6,971 nucleotides of DNA from Halobacteriales archaeon (GCA_007118075.1 SKSH01000167.1:1-6971), one strand, 5' to 3'. Counted from the stretch's first letter, positions 1-6,646 are shown. Numbers and translations are program-made. The notes: generated by a model from the sequence alone, not told the origin.

Positions 1-594
1 AGTGGATCACAGGTACTCGATCCGGTGTTCACCCTTGGAGTTGTCTCCTTCTTCATGGCGGTCGGTATCGCACTGTTCGCAACCCTCGGCGATATCATCA
101 ATACGAGGCTTGGCCAAGGCGAGAGCTGGTTCGGTCTCCAGTTCGCCGCATTCATCATCGCACAGGTCTTGCTCCAGGCACCGATCGGGCGAGCGACCGA
201 TTTCTACGGTCGAAAGCGATTCATCGTACTGGGTACCGCGATGCTCATCCCGACGACGCTCGCCCAGGGGATCGTGCTCGATTCGACATTGATGTTCCTC
301 GCCAGATTCCTCCAGGGCGTAGCCGGTGCGATGGTCTTTGCCCCAGCTCTAGCACTGGCTGGTGACCTTGCCCCCGATGGTCGTTCGGGGGCTACGTTGG
401 CCGTGTTGACGATGTCATTCGGCTTCGGGGTCGCCATCGGTCCGTTCATGTCAGGATTCCTTGTCGATCTCGGCTTCATCGTCCCATTCGCCTTTGGTGC
501 AGCCCTGGCTGCAGTGGGGGTCATCCTCGTCCAGACGCAGGTCCACGAGACGATCACACCGACGCGAAGCTGGCCGTTCTCCGGTGACGATTGA
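1..594 (+). CDS. Major facilitator superfamily transporter, C-terminal half (5' end outside window)
   Basis: Frame 1 is open from the first base to a TGA at 592-594, giving 197 residues of an integral membrane protein that starts upstream. The sequence alternates long hydrophobic stretches, about six helices (roughly residues 9-30, 42-60, 75-90, 94-115, 128-150, 152-172), with short polar loops. The loop at residues 61-73 reads PIGRATDFYGRKR, the MFS motif A (GxxxDxxGRK), which recurs between helices 8 and 9. The segment is therefore probably the second six-helix half, ending in a short polar tail. Nothing in it identifies the substrate; drug or metabolite efflux is a family-level guess only. 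A GTG at 25 could be read as a start, but the frame has no stop before it and a six-helix half-protein would be unusual, so a truncated entry is preferred. It is separated from hisG by 92 bases and is probably not part of the his operon. Confidence 0.85.
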   Translation, partial: SGSQVLDPVFTLGVVSFFMAVGIALFATLGDIINTRLGQGESWFGLQFAAFIIAQVLLQAPIGRATDFYGRKRFIVLGTAMLIPTTLAQGIVLDSTLMFLARFLQGVAGAMVFAPALALAGDLAPDGRSGATLAVLTMSFGFGVAIGPFMSGFLVDLGFIVPFAFGAALAAVGVILVQTQVHETITPTRSWPFSGDD

Positions 595-609
595 GCAGGC
601 ACAACGGTC

Positions 610-632
610 GCTTCGACAGTCGAGGGCGAAGC
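610..632 (+). other. Short stem-loop after the transporter gene
   Basis: GCTTCG (610-615) and CGAAGC (627-632) can pair as a 6-bp stem with an 11-base loop, 15 bases after the transporter stop. No T-tract follows, so it does not look like a standard terminator of either domain. In a sequence this rich in TCG/CGA words, such a stem can arise by chance. Confidence 0.2.
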
Positions 633-638
633 CGAGCG

Positions 639-649
639 GTTAACAAGGT
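639..649 (+). promoter_or_regulatory. Candidate TATA/promoter element for hisG
   Basis: GTTAACAAGGT is the only AT-rich patch in the 92-base spacer before hisG. Counting about 26 bp downstream from its centre puts a transcription start near 668, leaving a leader of about 18 bases before the ATG at 687. No clear Shine-Dalgarno precedes that ATG. Nearly the same 11 bases occur at 6903-6913 (one mismatch), before the last gene. The assignment rests on position and composition only. Confidence 0.35.
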
Positions 650-686
650 CGCCCAACTGAGGGAGTGGTACTGAACCAAACAGACG

Positions 687-1571
687 ATGACCTCAACGAA
701 ACCAGCTACGACGGAGCCGACGATCAAGCTTGGACTCCCCAAAGGCCACATCAAGGAGAACGTCCTCGAACTGCTACGTGATGCGAACATCGAGGTCGAG
801 CATCGTCATCGAAACTATCGACCGACCTTCTCGATGGAGGGGTTTGAGGCGAAGATCCTCAAACCACAGAGTGTGGCCAAGATGGTCGCTGCTGGGTCAC
901 GAGATGCCGGGTTCACCGGTGCCGATTGGGTTGCTGAGTTGGACGCCGATCTCATCGAGATCATGGATACCGAACTCGATCCAGTCCGCCTCGTGGCTGC
1001 CGCACCAGAGGACCAGGTCGTCGACGGCAAACTCCCAGAGGGTCCACTCGTCGTCGCCACGGAGTACGAACGGCTTACCGAGGTCTGGCTTGCCGAACAG
1101 GGTATCGAGGGGACGGTCATCCAATCATATGGCGCAACCGAGGTGTTTCCTCCCGAAGACGCCGACTGTATCGTCGATGTCGCCCAGACGGGGCGAACGC
1201 TCGAGGCGAATGATCTCGAGGTGGTCGACACGCTGTTAGAATCCTCAACACGGCTCTATGCCAATCCAGCGTCACTCGATGATCCCGAGAAATCTGAGGC
1301 TATCGAGCGATTCAAGTTGCTCTTGCGATCGGTCCTCGATGGTCGCAAACGGGTGATGCTCGAGGTGAACGTCGTCGAAGACAAGTTGGATGCCGTCGTC
1401 GGTGCCTTGCCTGCAATGCGCAAGCCTACCGTTGCACAGCTCCATAACGGCGATGGATACGCTGTGCGGGCAGCCGTCCCGAAAGACCGTGTCACCCAAA
1501 TCGTTCCAGATATTAAGGAGGCCGGCGGGACCGACATCGTCGTGACCGACTTCTCGCAGATCGTCTCCTGA
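687..1571 (+). CDS. hisG: ATP phosphoribosyltransferase, long form with C-terminal regulatory domain
   Basis: HisG joins ATP and PRPP to give phosphoribosyl-ATP, the committed first step of histidine synthesis, in the cytoplasm. The 294 residues match the long HisG form: a catalytic part to about residue 215, then an ACT-like C-terminal domain (about 220-294) that in this family binds histidine for feedback inhibition. Visible landmarks are the N-terminal LGLPKG strand, the FEAKILKPQ segment, the GFTGADWV segment, and the PRPP-binding loop VDVAQTGRTL, with Asp164 and Thr168-Leu172. The C-terminal domain includes MRKPTVAQL and ends TDIVVTDFSQIV. Because the regulatory domain is present, no HisZ partner should be needed. 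The ATG at 687 is preferred: a stop at 672-674 closes the frame just upstream, and the conserved domain begins about 12 residues in. From memory, the FEAKILKPQ/ADWVAELDADL pattern is unlike typical haloarchaeal HisG and closer to a form seen in some bacteria. Confidence 0.96.
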   Translation: MTSTKPATTEPTIKLGLPKGHIKENVLELLRDANIEVEHRHRNYRPTFSMEGFEAKILKPQSVAKMVAAGSRDAGFTGADWVAELDADLIEIMDTELDPVRLVAAAPEDQVVDGKLPEGPLVVATEYERLTEVWLAEQGIEGTVIQSYGATEVFPPEDADCIVDVAQTGRTLEANDLEVVDTLLESSTRLYANPASLDDPEKSEAIERFKLLLRSVLDGRKRVMLEVNVVEDKLDAVVGALPAMRKPTVAQLHNGDGYAVRAAVPKDRVTQIVPDIKEAGGTDIVVTDFSQIVS

Positions 1572-1578
1572 GATGTCA

Positions 1579-1584
1579 TTAATA
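1579..1584 (+). promoter_or_regulatory. TATA-like box for leaderless transcription of hisC
   Basis: TTAATA sits in the 36-base gap between hisG and hisC, with its centre 26 bp before the A of the ATG at 1608. That spacing would start the transcript at or next to the start codon, as in archaeal leaderless messages. A GGAG at 1596-1599, 8 bases before the ATG, is an alternative explanation for initiation by read-through from hisG. Both could operate. Confidence 0.5.
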
Positions 1585-1607
1585 CCCATCCCACTGGAGC
1601 AACGCCC

Positions 1608-3344
1608 ATGAGTGGATGGAACGTACCGCCGCCGATCGAAGTAGTTCATACGCTCGAGGCATATTCGACGCCATCACCACAGGGACCGATCGATCTCGAA
1701 CTGGCCGGCAATGAAGGCCCATCTCCGCCGAAAGAGGTCCTCGAGGCACTCGCCACAATCGATGGAGAGGTGATCAGACGCTATCCTGACCTCACCCGGC
1801 TCACCGAGGCGATCGCAGACCGATTCGACGTCTCGACGGAGCAGGTGATCGTCACCGCCGGTGGTGATCAGGCGATCGATCTACTGGCGAGGGCCTACCT
1901 CGAACCGGGTCGATCGCTCTTGACCCATCGACCTTCGTTCATCATGATCGAGCGAGCCGCTCGATTCGCCGGCGGGGAGGTCATTGACATCGAGTGGCCC
2001 GGATCGACGTTTCCCATCGAGACGTTCATCGATGCCGGTGATGACTCCACCCCGATCGCGATGATCGTCAGTCCGAACAATCCGACTGGCGCGACCATCG
2101 ATCCAGACGAGCTTCGGACCATAGCAGCCGAACTGGCACCGACCCTCGTGGTCATCGATCATGCCTACGTCGAGTTCACTGATGAGGACCTCACCGAGGT
2201 CGCCATCGAGCTAGACAACGTCGCCGTCATCAGGACGTTATCGAAGGCATTCGGCCTCGCTGGACTCAGGGTCGGCTATCTCATCGGTCCTGAACCGGTA
2301 GTCGAGGCGCTCGGTCGAATCAGGAGCCCATTTCCGATTGCCTCACCGGCGATCGTCGCCGCAGAAGCTCGGCTCGAGGCCGATTCGGATGTCTCCGGCT
2401 ACCTCGAGGCAATCCGTGCGAATCGAGACCGCCTTGAGGACAGCCTCACCACCCTCGACATCGAGGTGTACCCATCCGAAGCGAACTTCGTCCTCGGCCG
2501 GTATCCCGACCCACGATGGGCGTTCGATGGGCTCGCCGGTCTGGGTATCCGTACGAGATCGTTCCCGAATCGACTCGGTCTTGAAGAGCACATCCGGATC
2601 ACGGTACCTGGTGATGCAAACGACATGGGGAGGCTCGAAGCCGCACTTGAGGCGGTCCTGGCCCCAGCGACCGTGCTGTTCGACATGGACGGAGTGATCG
2701 CCGGTGTCGGCTCGTCGTATCGTCGGGCGATCATCGAGACCGCAGCCACGTTCGGTGTCGAGGTGACCCATGAGGACATCGAGGGGTGGAAACAAGCAGG
2801 CGACGCCAACGACGACTGGGAACTCACGCACCGTATCCTACTGGATGCTGGTGTCTCGGTTGCCTTTGAAGCGGTAAAGGACACGTTCGAAGGACTGTAT
2901 CAGGGAGCGGGTGACCAACCACCGTTGTACGAACACGAGTCACTTCATGGGGAGACGGTCATCGCCGAACTCGCTGAACGCTTCCCGCTAGGGATCGTCA
3001 CCGGTCGACCGCGTCGTGATGCGGTTCGATTCCTCGAGGATCATGAGATCACCGACCTCTTCGAGGTCGTAATCTGCAAGGAGGATGCCACCGATAAACC
3101 CCATCCAGCGCCGGTGAACCTGGCCCTCGAACGCCTCGACCTCGATCGCGCCTGGATGATTGGTGATACCCCTGATGACATCCGGGCCGCCAGAGATGCC
3201 GGTGTGGTCCCAATCGGGATTCATCCCCCCGGTGAGGTGACCGCTGCGACCGAGACCGCACTGCGTACCGCCGGTGCAGCTCGGGTACTCCATGAGCTCG
3301 AAGGGATCATCGACCTCCTCGATCGAGGGACGACGCTCGATTGA
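1608..3344 (+). CDS. hisC: Fusion of histidinol-phosphate aminotransferase and HAD phosphatase (HisC-HisN type)
   Basis: Residues 1 to about 353 are a class I/II PLP aminotransferase of HisC type, which converts imidazole-acetol phosphate and glutamate to histidinol phosphate. SPNNPTG (Asn157), DHAYVEF (Asp184, Tyr187), TLSKAFGLAGLRVGY (PLP lysine Lys213) and the substrate-binding Arg330 are all present. From residue 355, almost without linker, follows a HAD-superfamily phosphatase. Its motif I is FDMDG (nucleophile Asp359, acid/base Asp361), motif II is TGRP (Thr465), the motif III lysine is Lys497 in DKPHP, and motif IV is GDTPDD (Asp520, Asp523/524). Residues between 375 and 460 form a helical cap as in subfamily I. 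No other step-8 phosphatase is in the cluster, so the HAD domain probably dephosphorylates the histidinol phosphate that the first domain makes. That role is inferred from the fusion and context, not from residues specific to the substrate. It may belong to the TIGR01548-like HAD group. The frame is continuous with no sign of a missed stop. Confidence 0.93.
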   Translation: MSGWNVPPPIEVVHTLEAYSTPSPQGPIDLELAGNEGPSPPKEVLEALATIDGEVIRRYPDLTRLTEAIADRFDVSTEQVIVTAGGDQAIDLLARAYLEPGRSLLTHRPSFIMIERAARFAGGEVIDIEWPGSTFPIETFIDAGDDSTPIAMIVSPNNPTGATIDPDELRTIAAELAPTLVVIDHAYVEFTDEDLTEVAIELDNVAVIRTLSKAFGLAGLRVGYLIGPEPVVEALGRIRSPFPIASPAIVAAEARLEADSDVSGYLEAIRANRDRLEDSLTTLDIEVYPSEANFVLGRYPDPRWAFDGLAGLGIRTRSFPNRLGLEEHIRITVPGDANDMGRLEAALEAVLAPATVLFDMDGVIAGVGSSYRRAIIETAATFGVEVTHEDIEGWKQAGDANDDWELTHRILLDAGVSVAFEAVKDTFEGLYQGAGDQPPLYEHESLHGETVIAELAERFPLGIVTGRPRRDAVRFLEDHEITDLFEVVICKEDATDKPHPAPVNLALERLDLDRAWMIGDTPDDIRAARDAGVVPIGIHPPGEVTAATETALRTAGAARVLHELEGIIDLLDRGTTLD

Positions 3345-3410
3345 TCACTGGCTGCCTGAACCGACACAAGTTTGACAGCCAAGGCCCTGGCAGATACCGA
3401 GAAGAAGTAT

Positions 3411-4001
3411 ATGGCCGACAGACGAGCCACCATCGAACGAGAGACGGGCGAGACCTCGGTCTCGGTGACCCTCGGTCTCGACCGTCCCGGTGAGCCTGAC
3501 ATCGACACCGGAATTGGCTTCCTCGATCACTTGCTGACCTCACTGGCCGTCCATGGCGGCCTCGATCTACGGCTATCCTGTGAGGGAGACCGCCACGTCG
3601 ACGACCACCATACGGCCGAAGATTGTGCCATCTCGCTCGGGAAAGCCATCGATTCAGCACTCGATGACCGTCGAGGTATCGAGCGATTCGGATACGCGTA
3701 CGCCCCGTTGGATGAGGCACTTGCCAGGGCGGTCGTCGATCTCTCGGGCCGGCCACACGCCGAGGTCGATCTCGGGCTAGATTCAGGCCGACTCGGGGAG
3801 CTCGCCAAAGAGAACGTTGCCCACGTCATCCACTCACTCTCGATCAACGCTGATGCGACGGTACACGTCGACGTACTCCGTGGTGAGAACGATCATCACC
3901 GAGCTGAGGCGGCCATGAAAGCACTGGCACTGGCGCTCCGGACTGCCGTCAGTGAGCGTGACGACGGCCGCATCCCCAGCACGAAGGGGACCCTGCATTG
4001 A
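3411..4001 (+). CDS. hisB: Imidazoleglycerol-phosphate dehydratase (monofunctional)
   Basis: HisB removes water from imidazole glycerol phosphate to give imidazole acetol phosphate, step 6. The 196 residues correspond to the plain IGPD found in archaea, fungi and plants, without the N-terminal phosphatase of the E. coli protein; here the phosphatase is carried by the preceding gene. The manganese-binding histidine clusters are intact: DH at 39-40, His48, the VDDHHTAED block (His66, His67, Glu70) and ENDHHRAEA (His162, His163, Glu166). RFGYAYAPLDEALA, VDLSGRP and the C-terminal PSTKGTL are also canonical. The ATG at 3411 is chosen because the conserved domain begins within a few residues of it. 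A TTG at 3372 would add 13 residues with no family counterpart. No convincing Shine-Dalgarno or TATA box lies in the 66-base gap after hisC, so expression probably depends on upstream transcription. Confidence 0.95.
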   Translation: MADRRATIERETGETSVSVTLGLDRPGEPDIDTGIGFLDHLLTSLAVHGGLDLRLSCEGDRHVDDHHTAEDCAISLGKAIDSALDDRRGIERFGYAYAPLDEALARAVVDLSGRPHAEVDLGLDSGRLGELAKENVAHVIHSLSINADATVHVDVLRGENDHHRAEAAMKALALALRTAVSERDDGRIPSTKGTLH

Positions 4002-4003
4002 GG
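4000..4003 (+). promoter_or_regulatory. Possible Shine-Dalgarno (GAGG) for hisH
   Basis: GAGG overlaps the hisB stop codon and lies 9 bases before the GTG at 4013. It is the main reason for preferring that GTG to the TTG at 3998, whose own upstream AGGGGA (3985-3990) is a poorer match. Confidence 0.4.
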
Positions 4004-4012
4004 AAATCGAAC

Positions 4013-4618
4013 GTGTCGCCAAGCACAGGGATCGTCCAGACTAACGTGGCCAACACCGCCTCGGTCACGGCAGCGTTGCGACGGGCTGGGGCAGATCCAC
4101 ATTTCGTCGAAGATCCAGATGAGATCGATGAGCTCGATCGGGTGGTCGTCCCAGGGGTCGGTTCCTTCGAGGCCGGGATGGAGGCGCTGGCAGCCCTCGG
4201 CGTGATCGATCCACTCATCGATCGAATCGAGGGTGGAAGACCGACATTGCTCGTCTGTCTCGGGATGCAGCTGCTTGGATCATCCAGTGATGAATCACCG
4301 GGTGTCGAAGGGCTTGCCATCATCGAGCAACATGTTGGCCGGTTCCCCGAAGGGGTCCGAACCCCACAGTTCGGATGGAACATCGTCGAACCAATCGAGG
4401 AGATGAACCACCTCGAGACAGGATATGCATACTTCGCCAACTCGTTTCGTTTTTACGAACCACCGGCTGGCTGGCGGTGTGCCATCGCCAAGCACGGTGG
4501 ACCATTCGTCGCTGCGATGGAGCGTGAGGATGTGCTTGCCTGCCAATTCCACCCGGAACTATCAGGATCATTCGGGCAGAGTGTCATCGATCGCTGGATC
4601 GAGGGGATAGACCGATGA
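4013..4618 (+). CDS. hisH: Imidazole glycerol phosphate synthase, glutaminase subunit
   Basis: HisH is a class I glutamine amidotransferase that hydrolyses glutamine and feeds ammonia through the HisF barrel. Of 201 residues, the catalytic triad is visible: Cys82 in VCLGMQLL, His180 and Glu182 in CQFHPEL. The oxyanion-strand motif PGVGSF is present. Family members usually begin with a strand of the type IDYGxGNLxSV; here it reads VQTNVANTASV, a variant, but the following ALRRAGA helix fits. Start choice is uncertain. GTG 4013 follows a GAGG and puts the first strand about six residues in, as is normal; TTG 3998 would overlap the hisB stop (TTGA) and add five residues. The 3' end overlaps hisF by four bases (ATGA), which agrees with co-production of the two subunits in a 1:1 complex. 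Confidence 0.94.
   Translation: MSPSTGIVQTNVANTASVTAALRRAGADPHFVEDPDEIDELDRVVVPGVGSFEAGMEALAALGVIDPLIDRIEGGRPTLLVCLGMQLLGSSSDESPGVEGLAIIEQHVGRFPEGVRTPQFGWNIVEPIEEMNHLETGYAYFANSFRFYEPPAGWRCAIAKHGGPFVAAMEREDVLACQFHPELSGSFGQSVIDRWIEGIDR
4601..4606 (+). promoter_or_regulatory. Shine-Dalgarno for hisF inside the hisH 3' end
   Basis: GAGGGG lies 8 bases before the ATG at 4615 and within the last codons of hisH. Together with the ATGA overlap it supports coupled translation of hisH and hisF. Confidence 0.5.
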
Positions 4619-5379
4619 AGGCCGTCCGGATCATCCCCTGCCTAGACGTCAGCGGCGGCCGCGTTGTGAAGGGTGTCAAGTTCCAGAATCTCCGTGATGC
4701 GGGCGATCCGGTAGAGCTGGCCGACCTCTACCGGCGCCAGGGTGCCGACGAACTCGTCCTCCTGGACGTTTCTGCCACCCCAGAAGAGCGCGAACACGGC
4801 CTCGAGACCCTCGCAGAGGTACGGGAGGTGCTCTCGATCCCAATGACCGTCGGAGGCGGTATTCGCACGGTAGAGGACGCCCGTCGGCTCCTGGAAGTGG
4901 GTGCTGACAAGGTAGCTATGAACACCGCTGCATACGATCGGCCCTCGCTGTTGACCGACGTAGCAACCTCCTTTGGCCGACAGTGTTGTGTGGCGGCGGT
5001 CGATGCAGCCCAGTCTGACGATGGGTGGGAGGTCGTGGTCCGCTCGGGAACTGAGTTCACCGGGACACCAGTGACAGATTGGGTCCAACAGGTCGAGGAA
5101 GCGGGGGCGGGAGAGATACTCCTGACCAGCTTCGATCGTGACGGGACACGGGAGGGGTACGATCTCGACCTCATGGAGGCCGTGACCAGTCGGACCGACA
5201 TCCCAGTGATCGCATCCGGTGGAGCGGATGGCCCACAGCACTTCCTCGAGGCCATCGAGGCGGGTGCCGATGCGGTACTCGCCGCATCGATCTTCCACGA
5301 GCGGGAGTACTCCGTCGAAGCGGTCAAAGCATACCTCGCTGACCACGACATCCCGGTCCGACAGGAGGTGGAACCGTGA
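4615..5379 (+). CDS. hisF: Imidazole glycerol phosphate synthase, cyclase subunit
   Basis: HisF is the (beta/alpha)8 barrel that uses ammonia from HisH to convert PRFAR to imidazole glycerol phosphate and AICAR. Its 254 residues are the usual length. The start MKAVRIIPCLDVSGGRVVKG is canonical, with general acid/base Asp11. The second catalytic Asp is Asp130 in AAVDAAQ, at the same number as in the Thermotoga enzyme. Phosphate-binding segments VGGGIRT, NTAA and ASGGADGP, and the loop TSFDRDGTREGYD, are all present. It overlaps hisH at its 5' end (ATGA) and the next gene at its 3' end (GTGA). hisF precedes hisA here, the reverse of the common hisA-hisF order. Nothing indicates loss of activity. 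Confidence 0.97.
   Translation: MKAVRIIPCLDVSGGRVVKGVKFQNLRDAGDPVELADLYRRQGADELVLLDVSATPEEREHGLETLAEVREVLSIPMTVGGGIRTVEDARRLLEVGADKVAMNTAAYDRPSLLTDVATSFGRQCCVAAVDAAQSDDGWEVVVRSGTEFTGTPVTDWVQQVEEAGAGEILLTSFDRDGTREGYDLDLMEAVTSRTDIPVIASGGADGPQHFLEAIEAGADAVLAASIFHEREYSVEAVKAYLADHDIPVRQEVEP
5363..5370 (+). promoter_or_regulatory. Strong Shine-Dalgarno for hisA-I-E
   Basis: AGGAGGTG, complementary to the usual 16S 3' end, lies 5 bases before the GTG at 5376 and inside the last codons of hisF. It is the best ribosome site in the window and decides the GTG start. Confidence 0.75.
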
Positions 5380-6602
5380 TCATCCCATCAATCGACCTCA
5401 TGGACGGACAGGCGGTCCAGCTCATCGAAGGTGAGGCGCTCGAGATCGAGGCCGGCGATCCACGACCCATTCTCGAGCAGTTTCGCATTGCCGGCGAGGT
5501 TGCGGTCATCGACCTTGATGCTGCGATGGGAGACGGTGATAACACCGCAGTGATCGAATCGCTCATCAAGCAGGCACCGTGTCGTGTCGGTGGGGGCATC
5601 CGTTCGGTCGAGGAGGCAGAGCACTGGCTCGATGCCGGTGCAGAGCAGATTATCCTCGGGACAGCAGCCGAACCAGCCCTGCTCGAACAACTGCCATCAG
5701 ACCGCGTCATCGCCGCACTAGATGCCCACGATGGAGAGGTGGTCGTTGAGGGCTGGCAGACCAAGACCGGCGAGACGATCGAAGAGCGCATGGAGCGGCT
5801 CAAACCGTACGTTGGTGGGTTCCTCGTGACATTCGTCGAGCGAGAGGGACATCAAGACGGGACCGATCTCGAACGGGCTGATGTGCTCGCAGCTACAGCC
5901 GGTGATCGTGACCTCACTGTCGCTGGAGGAATCACCACCGCCGAAGAGGTCGCCATCCTCGACGCACAGGGGATCGACGCACAGGTCGGGATGGCGCTGT
6001 ATGAGGGGACACTCTCACTCGGGAGTGCCATCGCAGCCCCGCTCACCTCAGATCGACCCGATGAGCTGTACCCCACGGTCGTCGTGGATGAATCTGGTGT
6101 CGCCCTCGGGCTCGCTTACTCCGATGAGGAGAGCATCGAAGCAGCCATCGATGAGCAACGTGGAATCTACCACTCACGCTCACGAGGACTGTGGCGGAAA
6201 GGGGATACCTCCGGGGCGACCCAGACGCTCCTCGAGCTCGTTCCGGACTGTGACCGAGATACGCTTCGGATGCGGGTCAGTCAACGACCACCCGGTTTCT
6301 GTCATGAGGAGACGCGAACCTGCTGGGGCGAATGGTTCGATCTCGGACAACTCGAGTCAATCATTCATTCGCGTGCGAGAACACGGCCAACGGATTCATA
6401 CACCGTTGAATTACTCGAGGATGACGATGCCCTCGATGCCAAGTTGCGTGAGGAGATAACCGAGCTGATCGAGGCAGAAAATCGCGGCCATCTCACCCAT
6501 GAAGCTGCCGACGTGCTGTATTTCCTACTTGTCAAGTTGGCAGCCGAAGACCTGACACTCCGAGAGGTCGAGCGGGCGCTCGAACGTCGGTCCAGGCAGT
6601 GA
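5376..6602 (+). CDS. hisA: Trifunctional HisA-HisI-HisE fusion (isomerase, cyclohydrolase, pyrophosphatase)
   Basis: This single 408-residue protein should carry out steps 2, 3 and 4. Residues 1 to about 226 are a HisA barrel (ProFAR isomerase): Asp7 in SIDLMDG, GGGIR at 72-76, Asp116 in AALDAHDGEV, Thr152 in VTFVEREG, GGI at 184-186, and GMALYEG at 205-211, matching the catalytic Asp/Asp/Thr set and both phosphate grips. About 228-322 is HisI (PRA-CH): SRSRGLWRKGDTSGATQ at 267-283, the metal motif DCDRD at 291-295, and zinc cysteines Cys292, Cys309 and Cys316. About 326-405 is HisE (PRA-PH): KLREEITELIEAE at 356-368 and EAADVLYF at 376-383, with the magnesium-binding Glu/Asp. The GTG at 5376 overlaps the hisF stop and has AGGAGGTG before it. 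HisIE fusions are common; HisA at the N-terminus is not. The HisI-HisE part closely resembles fungal HIS4 as remembered. No internal stop or second start suggests two proteins. Confidence 0.92.
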   Translation: MIIPSIDLMDGQAVQLIEGEALEIEAGDPRPILEQFRIAGEVAVIDLDAAMGDGDNTAVIESLIKQAPCRVGGGIRSVEEAEHWLDAGAEQIILGTAAEPALLEQLPSDRVIAALDAHDGEVVVEGWQTKTGETIEERMERLKPYVGGFLVTFVEREGHQDGTDLERADVLAATAGDRDLTVAGGITTAEEVAILDAQGIDAQVGMALYEGTLSLGSAIAAPLTSDRPDELYPTVVVDESGVALGLAYSDEESIEAAIDEQRGIYHSRSRGLWRKGDTSGATQTLLELVPDCDRDTLRMRVSQRPPGFCHEETRTCWGEWFDLGQLESIIHSRARTRPTDSYTVELLEDDDALDAKLREEITELIEAENRGHLTHEAADVLYFLLVKLAAEDLTLREVERALERRSRQ

Positions 6603-6632
6603 ATCCGAATATATTCGGGTGGTGGATTCACT
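6598..6632. repeat. Nested inverted repeats just after the his cluster
   Basis: The outer arms AGTGAATCC (6598-6606) and GGATTCACT (6624-6632) are exact reverse complements with a 17-base loop. Inside lies CCGAATATATTCGG (6605-6618), a perfect 14-bp palindrome with an AT core. The two share bases 6605-6606, so they cannot form fully at the same time. The left arm includes the hisA-I-E stop codon. It could be an operator, a transcription end or a promoter core; no T-tract follows. Confidence 0.65.
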
Positions 6633-6646
6633 CTCATAACTAAGCC

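Noticed and set aside
2660..2690. Possible artificial joining of two genes (hisC and a HAD gene) by a sequencing frameshift
   Set aside because: Both domains lie in the same frame with no stop, no start-codon context and no Shine-Dalgarno at the junction, and both keep all motifs. A true fusion is the simpler reading.
3372..3410. TTG at 3372 as start of hisB
   Set aside because: The 13 extra residues have no counterpart in the family, and the ATG at 3411 fits the known N-terminus.
4642..5346. Long minus-strand open frame (234 residues) antisense to hisF
   Set aside because: It is a shadow of the GC-rich hisF codons. The protein has no recognisable motif, whereas hisF on the other strand is fully canonical.
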